Below, piece after piece: positions 45,347-64,000 of a DNA stretch of 64,000 bases. A program made the position numbers and the translations under genes. The stretch lies in contig WFMF01000014.1 in the NCBI GenBank assembly GCA_011033025.1, forward strand, positions 496,001 through 560,000, read 5' to 3'. The notes beneath the pieces are model-generated. The model searched no databases. It worked only from the letters and a program-made list of their open reading frames with translations, and was not told the origin of the DNA. The stretch comes from Beroe forskalii. Taxonomy: Eukaryota; Ctenophora; Nuda; Beroida; Beroidae. The stretch's first letter is position 1, and the number at the start of each line of letters is the position of its first letter.

Positions 45347-48300
45347 ATGGGGAAGAAGCAACATCAGAAAGATAAAATGTACATAACTGCCACTGAGTGG
45401 CGAGAGCAGGTTTGTTGATTGTATTTTGATAGAAATTTTTGAATTGACATCCTTGTGACTTGAACTTAGAAGCATGGAGTCAAATGGAATTGGTAAATCA
45501 ATGAACTCCATTGGATTGGCTGTGTTTCACTAGTCCCAAATGACTAATTCATGTTTACAATATTAAAATATTGTTTTTCCCTACACAACAAGCCCAAAGA
45601 TTTTTGGGGTCAAAAACACATGAACTTGATTGATCAAGCAATTCCATATGATCAACCAATGTGTTATAAATGCCCCTTAGTGATGATTAAGGGTCCTTGG
45701 CTGGTTAAATTGAATTAAGTACCCATTTTTATAAGTAGTATATAAAACCTTGCAAAGATCATGGATCATGGATAGAAACAACCACTACCTCAGGACTTTA
45801 AAAAAAAGAAAATATATTTTACTACGAAGATGACTGTATTTGTTCTACAAAGAAGATCTATTTGAGTATTTGTTAAATAATGGATTAAGTCTTCAGTTAT
45901 TCTGCTGTTGATCTATCATTCTTTTTAGTGGCTATGCTAATTTGTCATCCATCCTTGTCACAAATTGAATGATATTGTTTAAATGTTAATTGCATGATAT
46001 ATCCACTGCTTTCAGTATGGAGGTAAGAGGAAGAAGCAGGAAACAACCTTCAAACGGCTTCCTTTTCACTGTTGTGCTTTGTCACTCCAGACATTTACTC
46101 ATCCCTATTGTACTAAAGATGGTCATGTTTTTGACCTCTCTGCCATTGTGCCATTTATCAGAAAGGTACTTAATATAGTAACATAATAGTAACATCATTA
46201 TCGGGGGGGGGTGTCACTGTCCCAATTGTCCCAAACTCAAGAAAAAGTGGATTGGGACAGGGACAATTGGGACAAATGGGACATTTGGGACAAATGGGAC
46301 AGAGAAAATGGAACAAATGGGACTCATAAAAGTGAATTCGGACTGGGACAATTGGGACATTTGGGACAAATGGGACAATTGGGACAGAGGAAATGGAACA
46401 AATGGGACTCAAAAAAGTGAATACGGACTGGGACAAATGGGACATTTGGGACAATTGGGACAAAAGTGACAGAGACAACTGGGGCTCAAATGATTGTGTT
46501 TTTGAGTGGGAGTTTAGTGTTTTGTCTTACAGCTTGTTACATAGCAGCACACAACCAAAACTTGTACTTATTAGCATAGTAGTATGATAGAAAAACATTG
46601 ATCAATGTAAAAATGAAAGATGACTGATTTGTCCAACTTTTGTTTGTCCCAAATGTCCCAGTTGTCCCAAAAACCAGTCCCAAACTCAAAAAAAGTAAAT
46701 TGGGACAGGGACAATTGGGACAGTGAAACTACCCCCCATTATAATTTCTCTCTGAAAGTATAAGCTTTGAACAATGAAATGCTATCACTTGTATAAACTA
46801 AGTTGTGTTACTGATCTACAAATAGTTATGCATACAGTATTCATTGTGTAACACCCATCAAAACAGAATTATTCCACATCTTAACTTTAAATCAATTTTC
46901 ATACCTATAGGGCACATTTTGGCCTTCTCAAAATATCTAGTAGTTTACATTTTTATTTGTGATGTTTTTCAGTATGGGATCAATCCTATAACAGGGGAGA
47001 AAATGGACAGCAAGTCTCTTTTTAAATTGAATTTTCACAAGAACTCTGAAGGAAAGTTTCACTGCCCTGTTTTATACAGAGTGTTTACAGATAACTCAGC
47101 CATTGTTGCTATTAAGGTCAGATAATTTTTTAAACTTAGGTATTACTGAATTTGATGTTTTGGTTATTAATTCAATCAAAAGTTTTACCTATGATTCTAT
47201 GAATTAAGTGACAAGTAATTGACTAACTTTGTAATTTCCAGACTTCAGGAAATGTTTACTCTCTTGAAGCTATCACAGAATTAAATCTAAAACCTAAAAA
47301 CTACAAAGATTTGATATCGAGTGAACCTTTCAAGAAATCGGACATTATAACAATTCAGGTGATTAAATATCTATCTATATACATAAATTTGTGATACAAT
47401 TTCATTTCTGTCGATGTCTTTTTCTGATACTGTCGGACCCACTTGGGTCTTTCTTATTCTTTGATTGATATATTATTCGCTCTAAGTATATTCTTTTGAT
47501 GATTCTCTTGATCATTGATTTGAATTATTCTAGTAACTTCATTATTGCTTATAAAATAATCAACTTTATATTTTATAACTGAAATATTTTCTTTGGGGTG
47601 GAAATATACCTAGCTGCATCAATCTGATAAAAGGCCTTTCAGAATTCCTAATTTAAATCTTAACATTATAGTATATTTCAGGACCCTCAGAAGTTGGAAA
47701 AATATGACATGTCAACGTTCCACCACATAAAAGAGAAGATTAAACTTGTTGATGAGGAAGATGAGGAAGCCAGGAAATCTTCTACATACACCCTCAAATC
47801 AACTAGGTAGTAGGTTAATACATTGATATTTGATACCCACTATATATGGCCTGCAAATGCTTCTTTGAAAATTTGTGTCAGAAGGTCACTGTGTGAATGT
47901 GTTACCTTATCTGAACTTCTTGATCTAAGTGCAGTAACTAAGCTGACTTCTACAGTGCTGAAGCAAGTGCGACCCTGTCTGAATTAGCAGAAACCTACGT
48001 TGCCCCTTCGACGAAAGACGAGAAGAAGAAGGAGGAGGGCGAGGAAGACCTGCCCAAGTACTACCACTCCTCCACAACAGGGGAAGTGTCACGAGGCTTC
48101 ACGAGCACTGCTGCACCTCGTGCTACTCGCAACCTCCTCCAACAGAGGGACATGGACGAGGTTAGTATATATAGCTCTCTGCTGCAACCTTAGGGCATCG
48201 TTTTTCGGGGACGGTTTGGGGCATCAGATTTAGAATTAAATAGGATGTTCCATCATTATCTTTAATCATGATACCCAGTACAAAATTCAGCGTCCTCTTG

Positions 48301-51300
48301 GGAAGTTGGGTACAAATGTTATTAACGATAGCTATACCTTATTACATGAAATTAAGGAATCACTTAATTAAGGTGATCGAGTCGAATTTCACCTTAATTA
48401 AGTGCTCCTAAATTTTTACCAACCCTATTTTAAATACACCTACCTTTTAAGTAACCTTAATTTTAAAAACAATGTGACGTCAAACTGGGAAAAAATACCT
48501 GAATGATTTGATTGTGTACACTTATACTTATCCCAGTTGTAGGTTATCCCATCTGTTACTGTGCACGGAAAACGAATTATAGTTGAAATTGTTAATTAAT
48601 GAATGGAAGGGTTTTGCAGTTTCAGAATACCACACCTATAACTCCAGGAAAGCTTACTTGACAAATTTTCGTGAAATTGTGGCAATTACGAAAAGTCGAA
48701 CCAAAATTTAACCAACAAAAATTTTCATCGAACACTTTCACTTTATCATAAGAGCACAAATGTAAGGTTACACAAAATTAAGGTGATGGCCATTAATTTC
48801 ACCTTAATTAAGTGCCCGTAAATAATGTGTAACCTTAGTTACTTGACAACCTTAATTTCATGTAATAAGGTATTTGGATCTTCTTGATTACTTATGTTGC
48901 AATATTTTCAGCATAATGAAAGCGATTTACCAGTCTTTAATTAAAATCATTTAACTTGGTAGGTGGTGTATGAGGAAGTAAAGCAGAAGAGCTACGTGAG
49001 ACTGGTAACCTCTCTTGGGGATATCAACCTAGAGCTGCACTCCGATCAGGTCATATAAAGGCATGGATTTTATCCATAACTGAATAACTGTATGTGGGGT
49101 ACATACTAGTGCATTTCATAATGATTTGCATGTAAGCAATAAATGCCTGTCAGAATAACGAAACTGAAAAACGACTATCGCAACTTGTAATAGGAACCAA
49201 TCCGGTATTTGTTGCCGCTCGGCAGGGTTCTAGGAGCTTCAGAGGTTCTTAAACAGATAAATAAAGTACTGAAGCATGTTATGCCGCTTTGCATCACCTA
49301 GAATCCCCCTAGAGTGATAGAAATCACTCTATATCTTTTTGTGCTGACTAGTTAGACTCATGAGGACTTCACCATGTTGTAGAGCGTAAAATTTTGATCT
49401 AAGAGAAGTATTTTCAAAAGAATATACCAGAACCAAAGAGGAATCACAAAAATCCCAAGCTCGCTGTTAGAAAATTGAGGCCAGGAAATTTCGTAGCTTC
49501 ATAACCCAAAATGCATAAAAATGTTCATAACTTGTTCCACTATGGTTGCATATACGTCTCGTTTCAAACATATTATGTTGAACATATCAAGCACCACAAA
49601 TGCTGTAAAAATGAGTAACCTAACCCTTAAAATGCGCCAGATACGAATTTTTAAAGTCCGCCTTCTTCAAAATTTATGAACTTTCTAAATGGTATCGATT
49701 AAAAATTCATAACTTTGCCGTTTTATATCGAATTTGAATATAACTTTGCGAGGTCATTCGTGTTATTTATACCTTGAATTGGTATAAAAATTTTGAAGAC
49801 TACCACAATTTGAGTTATGTTCGTTCATGCACATGGGAAAATTATTTTGTTAACAGTGACACAAAGCGTTGATGTAATCAGAAATCGAAAGATACTTCAA
49901 TCGGCTGTTTATTCTACGATAAAATTATGACGAATGACTGTTTCTAACGTAAAATTGTCTGAAAATTATCGCTCAAGCATTATTTTTTAATTTACTCTTA
50001 CAGGTCTTGATCTAAGATCCAAGTGCAAATCATTATGAAATACCCTTAGTATTACGTATAATGAAAAGGACTTTGCCGCATTCTGATGACTTTTAGTTTA
50101 TGCATATATCATTATATGCATTTGTAAATACATGCACGAAAAAATGGATAGCTTTCATTGCGAAAGAACCCTCCTTAGTTTGACAAATAGTAGCATTATT
50201 AGGTGTCACATTAAATACTAATTTGGCGTGTTCCTGCAGGTCCCAAAGACCTGTCACAACTTTCTGCTCCTGTGTAAACGAGGCTACTATAACGACACTA
50301 TCTTCCACCGTTCCATCAGGAACTTCATGGTGCAGGGAGGCGACCCAACGGGTGAGATAAAGACACTCAGGCAGACGATCATTCACTCACTCAGTTACCC
50401 GATCACTCCGTTACCAAATCACTCAATCACTCAGTTACTCACTCAATCACTCACTCACTGACTTACTCATTCACTCACTCAGTTACTCACTCACTCAGTT
50501 ACTCACTCTCTCAGTCGCTCACTCGCTAATTTACTCGCTCACTCACTGACCTAATCACTCACTCCCTAACTCGTGACTCGTTTGATAAATCACTCCCTTA
50601 CCATAGCTTTCTAATGTACAAATCAGTGTTATTTTGCGAATGTCCAGTGCACATGACGTGTTCATGATGATGTTATCATTGTACCTTTTAAATCGTTTAA
50701 TAATGACGTAATGTTCGTGGTATTTCATGAAAATATAACGTGGCTGCTGAAGTCATTAGCAATGTAAACCATCTGTTTTATGTTATACACGCCATGATGT
50801 ATCGCATGTTGTGTAATGTATACATTGTACACAGATTTGTGTACATATAATGCACCTACAAGTCTGCTACCGTGTACAATGTATAGTTTTACATGCATCC
50901 TGCCGTTTGTTGCACAGCATCACACATATACTCCTCATGTGGCAATAGCTATTTGTTATCATTGAAGGCACATATCGGAGGTAAGCGTCATGACTCGTGT
51001 ATTGTTGGTGTATACTGTAAAGTGTAAAGTTTTAAACTTTTACAGTTGGGAACTTGAATATTACTTGTCAGGTAACACTTTCATTTCACCTGTGTACTAG
51101 AAACAATAAACAATTACCTATGTTCAATTCAAAGTTCAATTCATTATTCAATATCGTCTTAAAATGTCACTTCGAAATTCGAATGCTGGCGTAATGTCGT
51201 AATGATTATATTTTGCCACAATTCTGGCTAAGTTGCGGATGAAGTTTCGTCCAGCAAATCAGAGTATCTTCTTTATTTTCTACAGTTCTACCACCTTCCT

Positions 51301-52916
51301 GTACCCAGGTAGTGGTCAAGGAGGCGAGTCAGCGTTTGGGGGCACGTTTGCTGACCACTTCAAGCCGAACCTGACCCACACTGGTCGCGGGGTCCTGAGC
51401 ATGGCTAACAGAGGTCCCAACACCAACACCTGCCAATTCTTCATCACCTACCGGTCCTGTAATCACCTCGACAACAAACATACGGTCTTCGGGAGACTAG
51501 TCGGAGGCCTCAAGGTACAATCATGCCTTATATGGTATAATGACATCTCGGAAAGTGCTGTAAATGTAATTCTTTGCCCCGGCACGTATACTGCTTTAAT
51601 ATCATCCTTGATAAGCTTAACAGTAATAAAGAGAAATACGTCATTTTATTATCTCTCTGAAAAGCTGAATGTTGGAGCTTTAATAGGTCCATTTGAAATG
51701 TTTTATCACTGACCATCAAATAACTTCGCATTTAATAGGATCTTAAAGATTCACTAAAATATTAAGTGAATTCATACGTAAGAGGCTGATAGAAGTATTT
51801 TGAGAATTAGAATGCGAGCTCGTCTCCACGAATTGCTCATTGTCGCACTGCAGGTGTTGGATGAGATGGAGAACATTGCAACGGATTCGAAGGACCGACC
51901 TACCAGCGAAATTAAGCTGAAATCGGCACATATCTTTGTGGACGCCATTTCTGATAAACGAGAGGAGCTAATCAACGCTGAAAAAGATCGGAAAAAAGCA
52001 CTGAAAGATGCGGAAACTGCAAAGGTCAGCCTTTGAAACTTTGGAAAAGTGCAAGTTTCAACATTGCTCAATAAGTTTCAACTTAAATTCTTATTATACA
52101 TACATAGTTAAATTTGCTGAATTGATATTTGATAATTTATCTAAAAATTTGCGATAATATTACACTTTATGGCTTGATAACAGTTTCTAATAGTTTCCTT
52201 AATCGTTGATAATGAATGCGATGGTCTCAAAATGGTTCCCTCTGCATCGTCTTTTTTAATTTGTTATTTTCATAAGTCTATGATTCGTACTAATCTTATC
52301 ATTTCTAGGCATATAGATTGACGGGTTAAGCCCACCATCAAATCTGGCAATTTCACTGAACTTGTGAATAGAATTTGTATCCCGACTTATAGCATTAAAT
52401 CTTTCAAACATATGCGTTTCCAAGAAAGAGCTATCTTCGATGAGAGCCATCCGACAACCATTCGAAAATTCCATGATAAAAAGCTCAATCGCACAAAAAT
52501 ATTGCAAAATTTCCAGTTGTTTGGGCGCTTATTTCGGAATTAGCTTAACTTGTTAATAATGCCGATGGATTGTTGACTTTATAATTAGTACTGGCTATGG
52601 AACACAATACACAATTCATCCCGGGGTTTTACTTATCAGCTAGCCTGTGATATGTACTTGTGTAGGGTGATAGTTCACTGATTGTGACAAGCTGTGAACT
52701 ACCACCGTTACTGACAAACTGATGGTCAAAATATATTAACAGGAGTTGGAAGGGATCACGCTGGAAAGCGAAGCTAAGACCGTATCAGAGGGAGTTGGTA
52801 AGTACATCGGAAAGAAGAAACTGAAGCACATCGAGACCTTACAGCCGGAGGGTGCAAAGAGGACCAAAGTCCTAAAGTCTTCCGTTACTGGTCTCAGAGA
52901 TTTCAGTGCTTGGTGA
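45347..52916 (+). CDS. PPIL2: PPIL2, U-box and cyclophilin-type peptidyl-prolyl isomerase
   Basis: Eleven coding exons: 45347-45409, 46016-46165, 46973-47116, 47242-47358, 47682-47806, 47956-48160, 48963-49049, 50240-50351, 51309-51514, 51854-52024, 52743-52916. All introns are GT-AG and phases join to 517 codons; human PPIL2 has 520. The start [14 protein letters not shown] matches the family. A U-box follows ([15 protein letters not shown] to [17 protein letters not shown], residues about 32-105), then the cyclophilin domain (about 275-435) with [33 protein letters not shown] and LDNKHTVFG. Catalytic-type Arg, Phe and Gln are present; the position of cyclophilin A Trp121 is His (human PPIL2 has Tyr), so isomerase activity may be weak. 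The C-terminus ends DFSAW, like human DFSSW. Known role in the family: nuclear ubiquitin ligase and spliceosome-associated cyclophilin. Head-to-tail with MEA1 and KDM5. Confidence 0.96.
46203..46470. repeat. GGGACAATTGGGACAAATGG minisatellite in PPIL2 intron 2
   Basis: Nine-base units GGGACAATT, GGGACAAAT and GGGACATTT repeat in two blocks separated by a TGGGACTCA-AAAAGTGAAT spacer. A shorter inverse and direct relict lies at 46640-46730. The apparent [11 protein letters not shown] peptide is a by-product. Confidence 0.88.
48337..48870. mobile_element. TA-flanked MITE, 534 bp, in PPIL2 intron 6
   Basis: Ends CCTTATTACATGAAATTAAG and the inverse, flanked by TA at 48335-48336 and 48871-48872. 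Inner inverted and direct copies of CACCTTAATTAAGTG occur near 48370-48405 and 48810-48825. It has the size and flanks of a Tc1/mariner-mobilised MITE. It lies between exon 6 and exon 7 and does not disturb the splice sites. Confidence 0.82.
49050..50239. other. PPIL2 intron 7, no extra feature seen
   Basis: A 1.19 kb GT-AG intron. Apart from AT-rich sequence I see no repeats or nested gene. Confidence 0.6.
50378..50580. repeat. CACTCACTCAGTTACT microsatellite in PPIL2 intron 8
   Basis: Tetranucleotide-based CACT / CAGTTACT repeats start about 30 bases after the exon 8 donor at 50352. Confidence 0.85.
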
Positions 52917-53490
52917 AATTGTGATTTTTTGCATTTTCTGAACATAATGGCAAGAGACTTGGAAATTTTAATGGTGTGTTTTTAAATTTAATGTTTTTTT
53001 TACATTTTTATGTTAACGAAATCATCGTCCGAAGTTTGAATTAAATTTTTCATAATTTGAGGAATTTAATGGAACTAATGATATGGGTGTGTACTATGAT
53101 AGAATAATATGACGAAGGCCCTTAATGGGTGTCATGATGGAATGCTATTTAACTTTCAACATCTACCTATAATCGAATATTCTTAAAATACTTTAGTTAA
53201 TAGTCTTCAAGTTATTTCATGAAAAGCTATTCAATTATACCTTTTCAAGATTTGTAAAGGTTAAGAATAACTGCATCTAGTGATTGAATTACCTCATGTT
53301 TTTCATTCTAATTAACTCGATACGAATATATTGCAAGTTTAGTAATTTGGCGAGTACTACTTGAGGCAATTTGGTTTTGAAGTCTTAGATATTTACGATT
53401 TATCATTTAATGAATTATATTGCCATTTTGAACCTGCTTAGTACAACATGACCTTATGACCCTATGATAGGGATGTAAGGAGAGGTGTAG

Positions 53491-54227
53491 ATGCCGTGCA
53501 GATCGTATGAGAATGGGTGTGAGGACCCTGTATCTCTTGGAGGAGGAGTAGGAGGAGAGGATCACGCCAATACAGACGAGGACACGTGGAGTGAGGATGA
53601 GACTTATCAGACAGGGTTATACGTGCAGCTGGGTGAACAAAACGATGAGGAACAGATACTCTCTGAAATTCTGAGGATTCATTTTGGATTAAAATCGTTA
53701 TTCATGAAATGTGGAACGAGCTAGATGATTAATTTGAAACTAACTAGGAAATATTCTATTATTTGAAAATTTGAAGTTTTATTCAGTATCTAATGTTTTC
53801 AGATGATACGGGTGTGTTTAGCAGTGATGAAGAAGAAGACGATGACTTTGAAGAAGAAGGCCCCTCACATCCCCCTCCACACGCCTCACATACCCCTGCA
53901 CACTCAGACTCTCCTAGTCCATCTACCTCCATAACACCCTCCTCTACTGCTGACACTGACATAGACAGGCAGATAGAGCAAGCACTGGCACTCCCAGACT
54001 TGGATGTCAGGACAGGACCAGGGTTCCCTGACCCACCTCCCCTCAACATAGACCCCAACCCCTCCCCTGCACTGGCAGCAGAACGTCACTTCCGGCTGAG
54101 TCCTGCTGATGAGAGCTTCATCAGGAACAGTATGAGCGAACTGAACATCAAACCTCCGCCTTGGGCAGCCTCCATCAGTGAGGGCAACTGGAAGGATGAG
54201 CTGAGGAAACACCTAGATAAGGACTGA
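53491..54227 (+). CDS. MEA1: MEA1 (male-enhanced antigen 1) homologue
   Basis: Two exons, most simply 53491-53632 and 53803-54227, joined in phase 1 to about 188 codons (human MEA1 has 185). Exon 1 encodes an acidic start with DEDTWSEDETYQTGLYVQL, which parallels the DWSSEEPEEEQ and GYSYQPL region of human MEA1. Exon 2 begins DTGVFSSDEEEDDDFEEE, then a Pro/Ser-rich linker, IDRQIEQALALPDLDV, and the conserved C-terminus ADESFIRNSMSELNIKPPPW followed by AASISEGNWKDELRKHL, matching the human pattern EHVELVKRTM...[20 protein letters not shown]. The donor at 53633 (GTGAAC) was chosen because it keeps phase and protein similarity; it is not a strong consensus site. Molecular role is poorly known. 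It starts about 575 bases after the PPIL2 stop. Confidence 0.85.
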
Positions 54228-54644
54228 ATAGATTGCTACACGCATGTCACTTTTTTTTATTAAATTGTTTAAAGTTGTGAGAGCTGTGCTCTAAAATTTC
54301 GAAATTGCTGTGTATTTTATAACATTTCGTTTTGAAAATATGATATTCATTTAGATTGGTGTCGTGACTTTGATGTCGATGATTTTCATCTTATATACTT
54401 TCATGATAGAAGTCCTCGATTATCAAGTGACAAAATTGTAAAATCAGTGTGTCAGAACCCATTACATGGTTTCACTGCCGATGGTGCAGATTATAATAGG
54501 TTATTAGGTAGGTAGCTATTTTTAAAAGTGTAAGTAATGCACCATTGTACTTCTCAAATATTTCCAGTTTTGCTATACTTTATTTTGCGGAATTTAACAA
54601 AATTCAAATTTGAGTTATAGGTATGTATATCGGTTGATTGGAGG

Positions 54645-61250
<6,606 letters not shown>

Positions 61251-61359
61251 GTGAGATGAACCTTTCTAAGATAAATTACTACAGTTTATCAACTCCGAGA
61301 ACTTGACAAACTTACTACTCCTCATCAATAACCTCTTAGGGCACCATCACCTTCTAAAT

Positions 61360-63757
61360 TTCCCGTCAAACCCAATGTGGAATTATTTTCTGGGAATATG
61401 TTCGGGGTGTTTTAATTTTTCACGCTGTAATTACGAATTGCCAAGAGGGCTGGGGTGATGGAGGATTGAAAAAAGTTTTTTTTTTTGGATATGGGGCCTT
61501 TCCCTTTTATTGAGTTTTCATGAAATATACAAAATAGCTGCTTACGTATCCTAGAACAAAGAAATGCATGACCGACTGATCGAAAATCCACATTTGTCGT
61601 ATGCGGCGAGTCTGTAAAGGGCAAGTATTGATTGCGCGCGTTCGCGTCCACCAAAATAAATAATTGTGGCTGCCATCTGGCTTATGACGTCAGCGTATAA
61701 ACACCAGCGGCCGGCAAATTGCCCAAATTTCAGGAAAATCGTTTCAGATAACAGTGGAGCTAATTAAAGAGAAGAGGAAAAAACAGAGTACAAATCCCCG
61801 AGCAACACAGGTAGCCTGGGGAATCATTGAGGAAGGGTACTGAAATGTACACGAATGTACATTTAGAGATATGGGGATATTATGTATACATTTTGAAAAC
61901 TTGTTTGTCCTTTCCAAGGGCCCGGGACTCTAAATGAAGATAACCGAATTTATGCCAGACATAATATTATCCATGTAACCATGTTGAACTATACTTTTAC
62001 TAGTCATCATCCTCACCCGGGGTTTTTTTTTTGAAGGACCATGTTTTTAGGTCACAACTCACCTGAAATTGTGGGAAACCTTGTCAAAATCAAATTTGGT
62101 TTTTTGGAAGACTATATTTAGGGGTGATCCATACAGTTTACGGGGGTCGTTAGCCCCCGGGGGTAAAAAATATTTAAGCATTGCCCGGTAAATAAAAAAA
62201 TTTTTTAGGGACTAAAAATGGAGAAATGTAAAGGAAATTCATTCGGCCAAAAACCCATCCCAGAATTTGTTTTAAAAAAGAAAAAATGGACACTAAAAAG
62301 GGGCCCGACACCCCCTTTCTTTCGGAGTTCCTATATAAAGTTGGTTTTTGATATTTCTGGTGGGGATTATTGGGTTCCATAGCCCGGGCCAGACCATAAA
62401 CTTTCATAATGAACTCGGCATGCCTCGTCCATTATGCAATTTAAAAGTCTCGGCTTCCCCGCCATGTTGCGTAAAATAGTCACCTCTTCGCCACGTAGCC
62501 GCTAATTTCTCGACCGCTTTCCCACTTTTGATCTATTATGGGCCCAGAGCTAAAAATGTAAGAATGTATTGTCACCCCAAACAACCGGGTTGAAGGTGTC
62601 ATCATTAAGATGTGTTAGCATGACGAATTACTGACATCAAACTGTCTAATAATCTTTTGTATTGAAATAAAAAAAACCTTAGACTTTTGTATATTTGTCT
62701 CAGAAGATAAGAAGGAGTTGTTGTACGAGAACTTGTTTGTAAGGTGTGGGGGGGGATACGCCTGTTGTTGTGTGACGAGTGTGATGAACCCTACCCATCT
62801 ACTGCCTTAAACCCGCCCTCGAGAAAATACCCAAGGGGGTGGAGATGCCCTGTGCCTGGAAAGGTGAGTGGGGACTGTTTTCTTTTTGAGGTTAAAGCTT
62901 TGATCAAATTAGGGGGATTTATCTCAATTTAAACTTGTTATTGATAGATTACAGAGGACAGTTTTAATCACTGGTTTAGGATGAAATTTTTATTACAAGA
63001 GCAGTAGTGACGTTAACCCTCAATACCCTATCAAACCAGGGATAAAACAGACATGGTTTCGAGAAGCCAAGGGAGTCATTGTGCAGTTCGGCCAGATGGC
63101 AGATAACTTTAAGTCGCACCAAGATGTCAGCAGCGGACGTGCCTATTGACAGGGTCAGGGGAGTTCTGGAGACTCGTTGTGGAGAGGACGAGTTTCCGGG
63201 CATCACTCTTAATTTGCTTTTAAACGTCCTTTTTTCCTGATTTAATGGGAATTGAATTTTGGGGTTTAATCTGCGGGGACATTCAGAATCAATTGAACCC
63301 CATTTTGAATCAGCCTAATCTAGTTTTAATTATAACAATATCTCTATCCAATGCCCAGGTAGCAGTTGAGTACGGTGCTGATCTGCTCTCCGAGCTGGAC
63401 AGCGGATTTCCCCCGGCAAAAACGCCAAGACAGACATTGAGAAGGAGCGCTGAGATCCCCGAACCGACCAAGTTCAGACCTCAAGGAATCCATACCAAAA
63501 CATCTACGAGCCTATCTCCGGGGTCAAGATCCCCCGGGTCAGTGGGCATGTGTTTCAGTAGCTTTTGTGGCACGTGGAGGGTATTGACCTATCCATTAAC
63601 TACCAGCACTGGTGAGTAACTAGTTTTGGGGTTGGTGAATTTGGGGTTTTAGAATTTTTGGCAATGGACTATCACTAATTTCAAAACGCCCTTTTAAATT
63701 TTATCCTCTAATTTTCATGAATTACCCTTTTATTTGTAACGGTTAGCAATCACCCTT
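61360..63757 (+). pseudogene. Noisy second copy of KDM5 exon 5 to exon 8 region
   Basis: This 2.4 kb block matches 57508-60069 in order and orientation, including intron sequence, exon 5 (about 61745-61808), the PHD exon (about 62702-62863), the exon 7 region and exon 8 (about 63359-63612). It is about 160 bases shorter because of many small, scattered deletions, and it has long homopolymers not present in the first copy (for example a T run at 61478-61490 and GGGGGG near 62750). The PHD copy has lost several cysteine-context residues. In one place it is better than the first copy: CTCTCCGAGCTGGAC near 63387 keeps the frame where the first copy has extra C bases near 59680. It is either a recent partial duplication in poor sequence or an assembly artefact; I favour the latter. 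Confidence 0.8.
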
Positions 63758-64000
63758 TTCCTTCCAAAGGGGGGTGTATCAGCCAAATTGTACTATACAA
63801 CAACATTGCACCCATGTTTGGTGAGTGACGAGTGTCCTGCTAACGATCAAATATCAAGTTGGTCGCATGATTTGACTTTGCAAATCTTACGTGACCAGTT
63901 CCCAGTCACGTGGTAGTCATTAGTCACATTTTTGATTAATGAGTAATTTTGAGTAACTTTACAAATTTTGTAGAATTATTCATATTCATGTTGATGATTT
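63758..64000. other. Unassigned sequence at the window end
   Basis: The similarity to the KDM5 intron ends near 63757 and new AT-rich sequence begins. No exon recognised, so the rest of KDM5 is not confirmed to continue here. Confidence 0.5.

Noticed and set aside
46170-46478. [11 protein letters not shown]-type repeat protein
   Set aside because: It is translation of the GGGACAATT minisatellite inside a PPIL2 intron.
53491-53724. Exon 1 of MEA1 as a separate single-exon gene
   Set aside because: The downstream part of the frame has no similarity, whereas splicing at 53633 joins in phase to the MEA1-like exon 2.
62744-62932. A second, independent PHD-finger gene
   Set aside because: It is the degraded copy of KDM5 exon 6 with matching intron flanks.

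Overview
This is a window of animal nuclear DNA, most likely from a marine invertebrate and possibly a non-bilaterian such as a sponge or cnidarian. The species is inferred, not shown. Evidence for an animal genome is GT-AG introns, a KDM5 demethylase with JmjN-ARID-PHD-JmjC order, a homologue of the animal protein MEA1, CR1/L2-like LINE sequence, and a Penelope-like element of the permuted 'Naiad' type. Only the right third (about 45.3-61.3 kb) holds host genes. The left 45 kb is stacked mobile DNA dominated by long inverted repeats.

Layout. 1-0.79 kb: 3' end of a LINE. 0.80-3.29 kb: a 2.5 kb palindrome with ends of 10-bp GCCGATCGGC-like units and a centre of inverted telomere-like repeats. 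3.96-6.90 kb: a terminal-inverted-repeat (TIR) element with an 8-bp target duplication, carrying a 78-bp satellite and a 19-bp minisatellite. 7.48-12.1 kb: a Naiad-type retroelement (GIY-YIG nuclease first, reverse transcriptase second), split by a second member of the same TIR family (8.64-11.0 kb), which itself holds a Harbinger-like MITE. 12.3-14.75 kb: a 5'-truncated LINE on the minus strand. 15.35-20.0 kb: copies of a small LTR-like element with a single ORF, arranged as a palindrome. 21.36-22.04 kb: a retroelement scrap abutting another hairpin-rich repeat. 23.7-26.66 kb: a Ty3/gypsy pol fossil on the minus strand. 26.75-40.1 kb: a very large foldback structure containing two smaller foldbacks, a hAT-like MITE with a perfect 8-bp target duplication, TA-flanked MITEs and two copies of a Helitron-like insert. 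40.1-45.3 kb: noncoding repeats.

The host genes lie head to tail on the plus strand with short gaps (about 575 and 417 bp): PPIL2 (U-box plus cyclophilin, 11 exons, 517 codons), MEA1 (2 exons, about 188 codons) and KDM5 (11 exons seen, 3' end missing). In PPIL2 and MEA1 the exon phases join cleanly. In KDM5 the reading frame is disturbed in exons 7-8 by small indels that look like sequence error, and a noisy second copy of the exon 5-8 region follows exon 11. Three KDM5 acceptor sites each sit at the end of a tandem array whose units repeat the acceptor, two of them with the first bases of the exon; this is the most unusual host-gene observation.

The other notable pattern is that unrelated-looking palindromic elements (at 0.8-3.3, 4.0-6.9, 8.6-11.0 and 44.2-44.65 kb) share a noncoding core: degenerate TTAGGG-like repeats followed by a GATCTGTGACGTCACTC-type block. 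This suggests one superfamily of non-autonomous elements with interchangeable ends and cargo.
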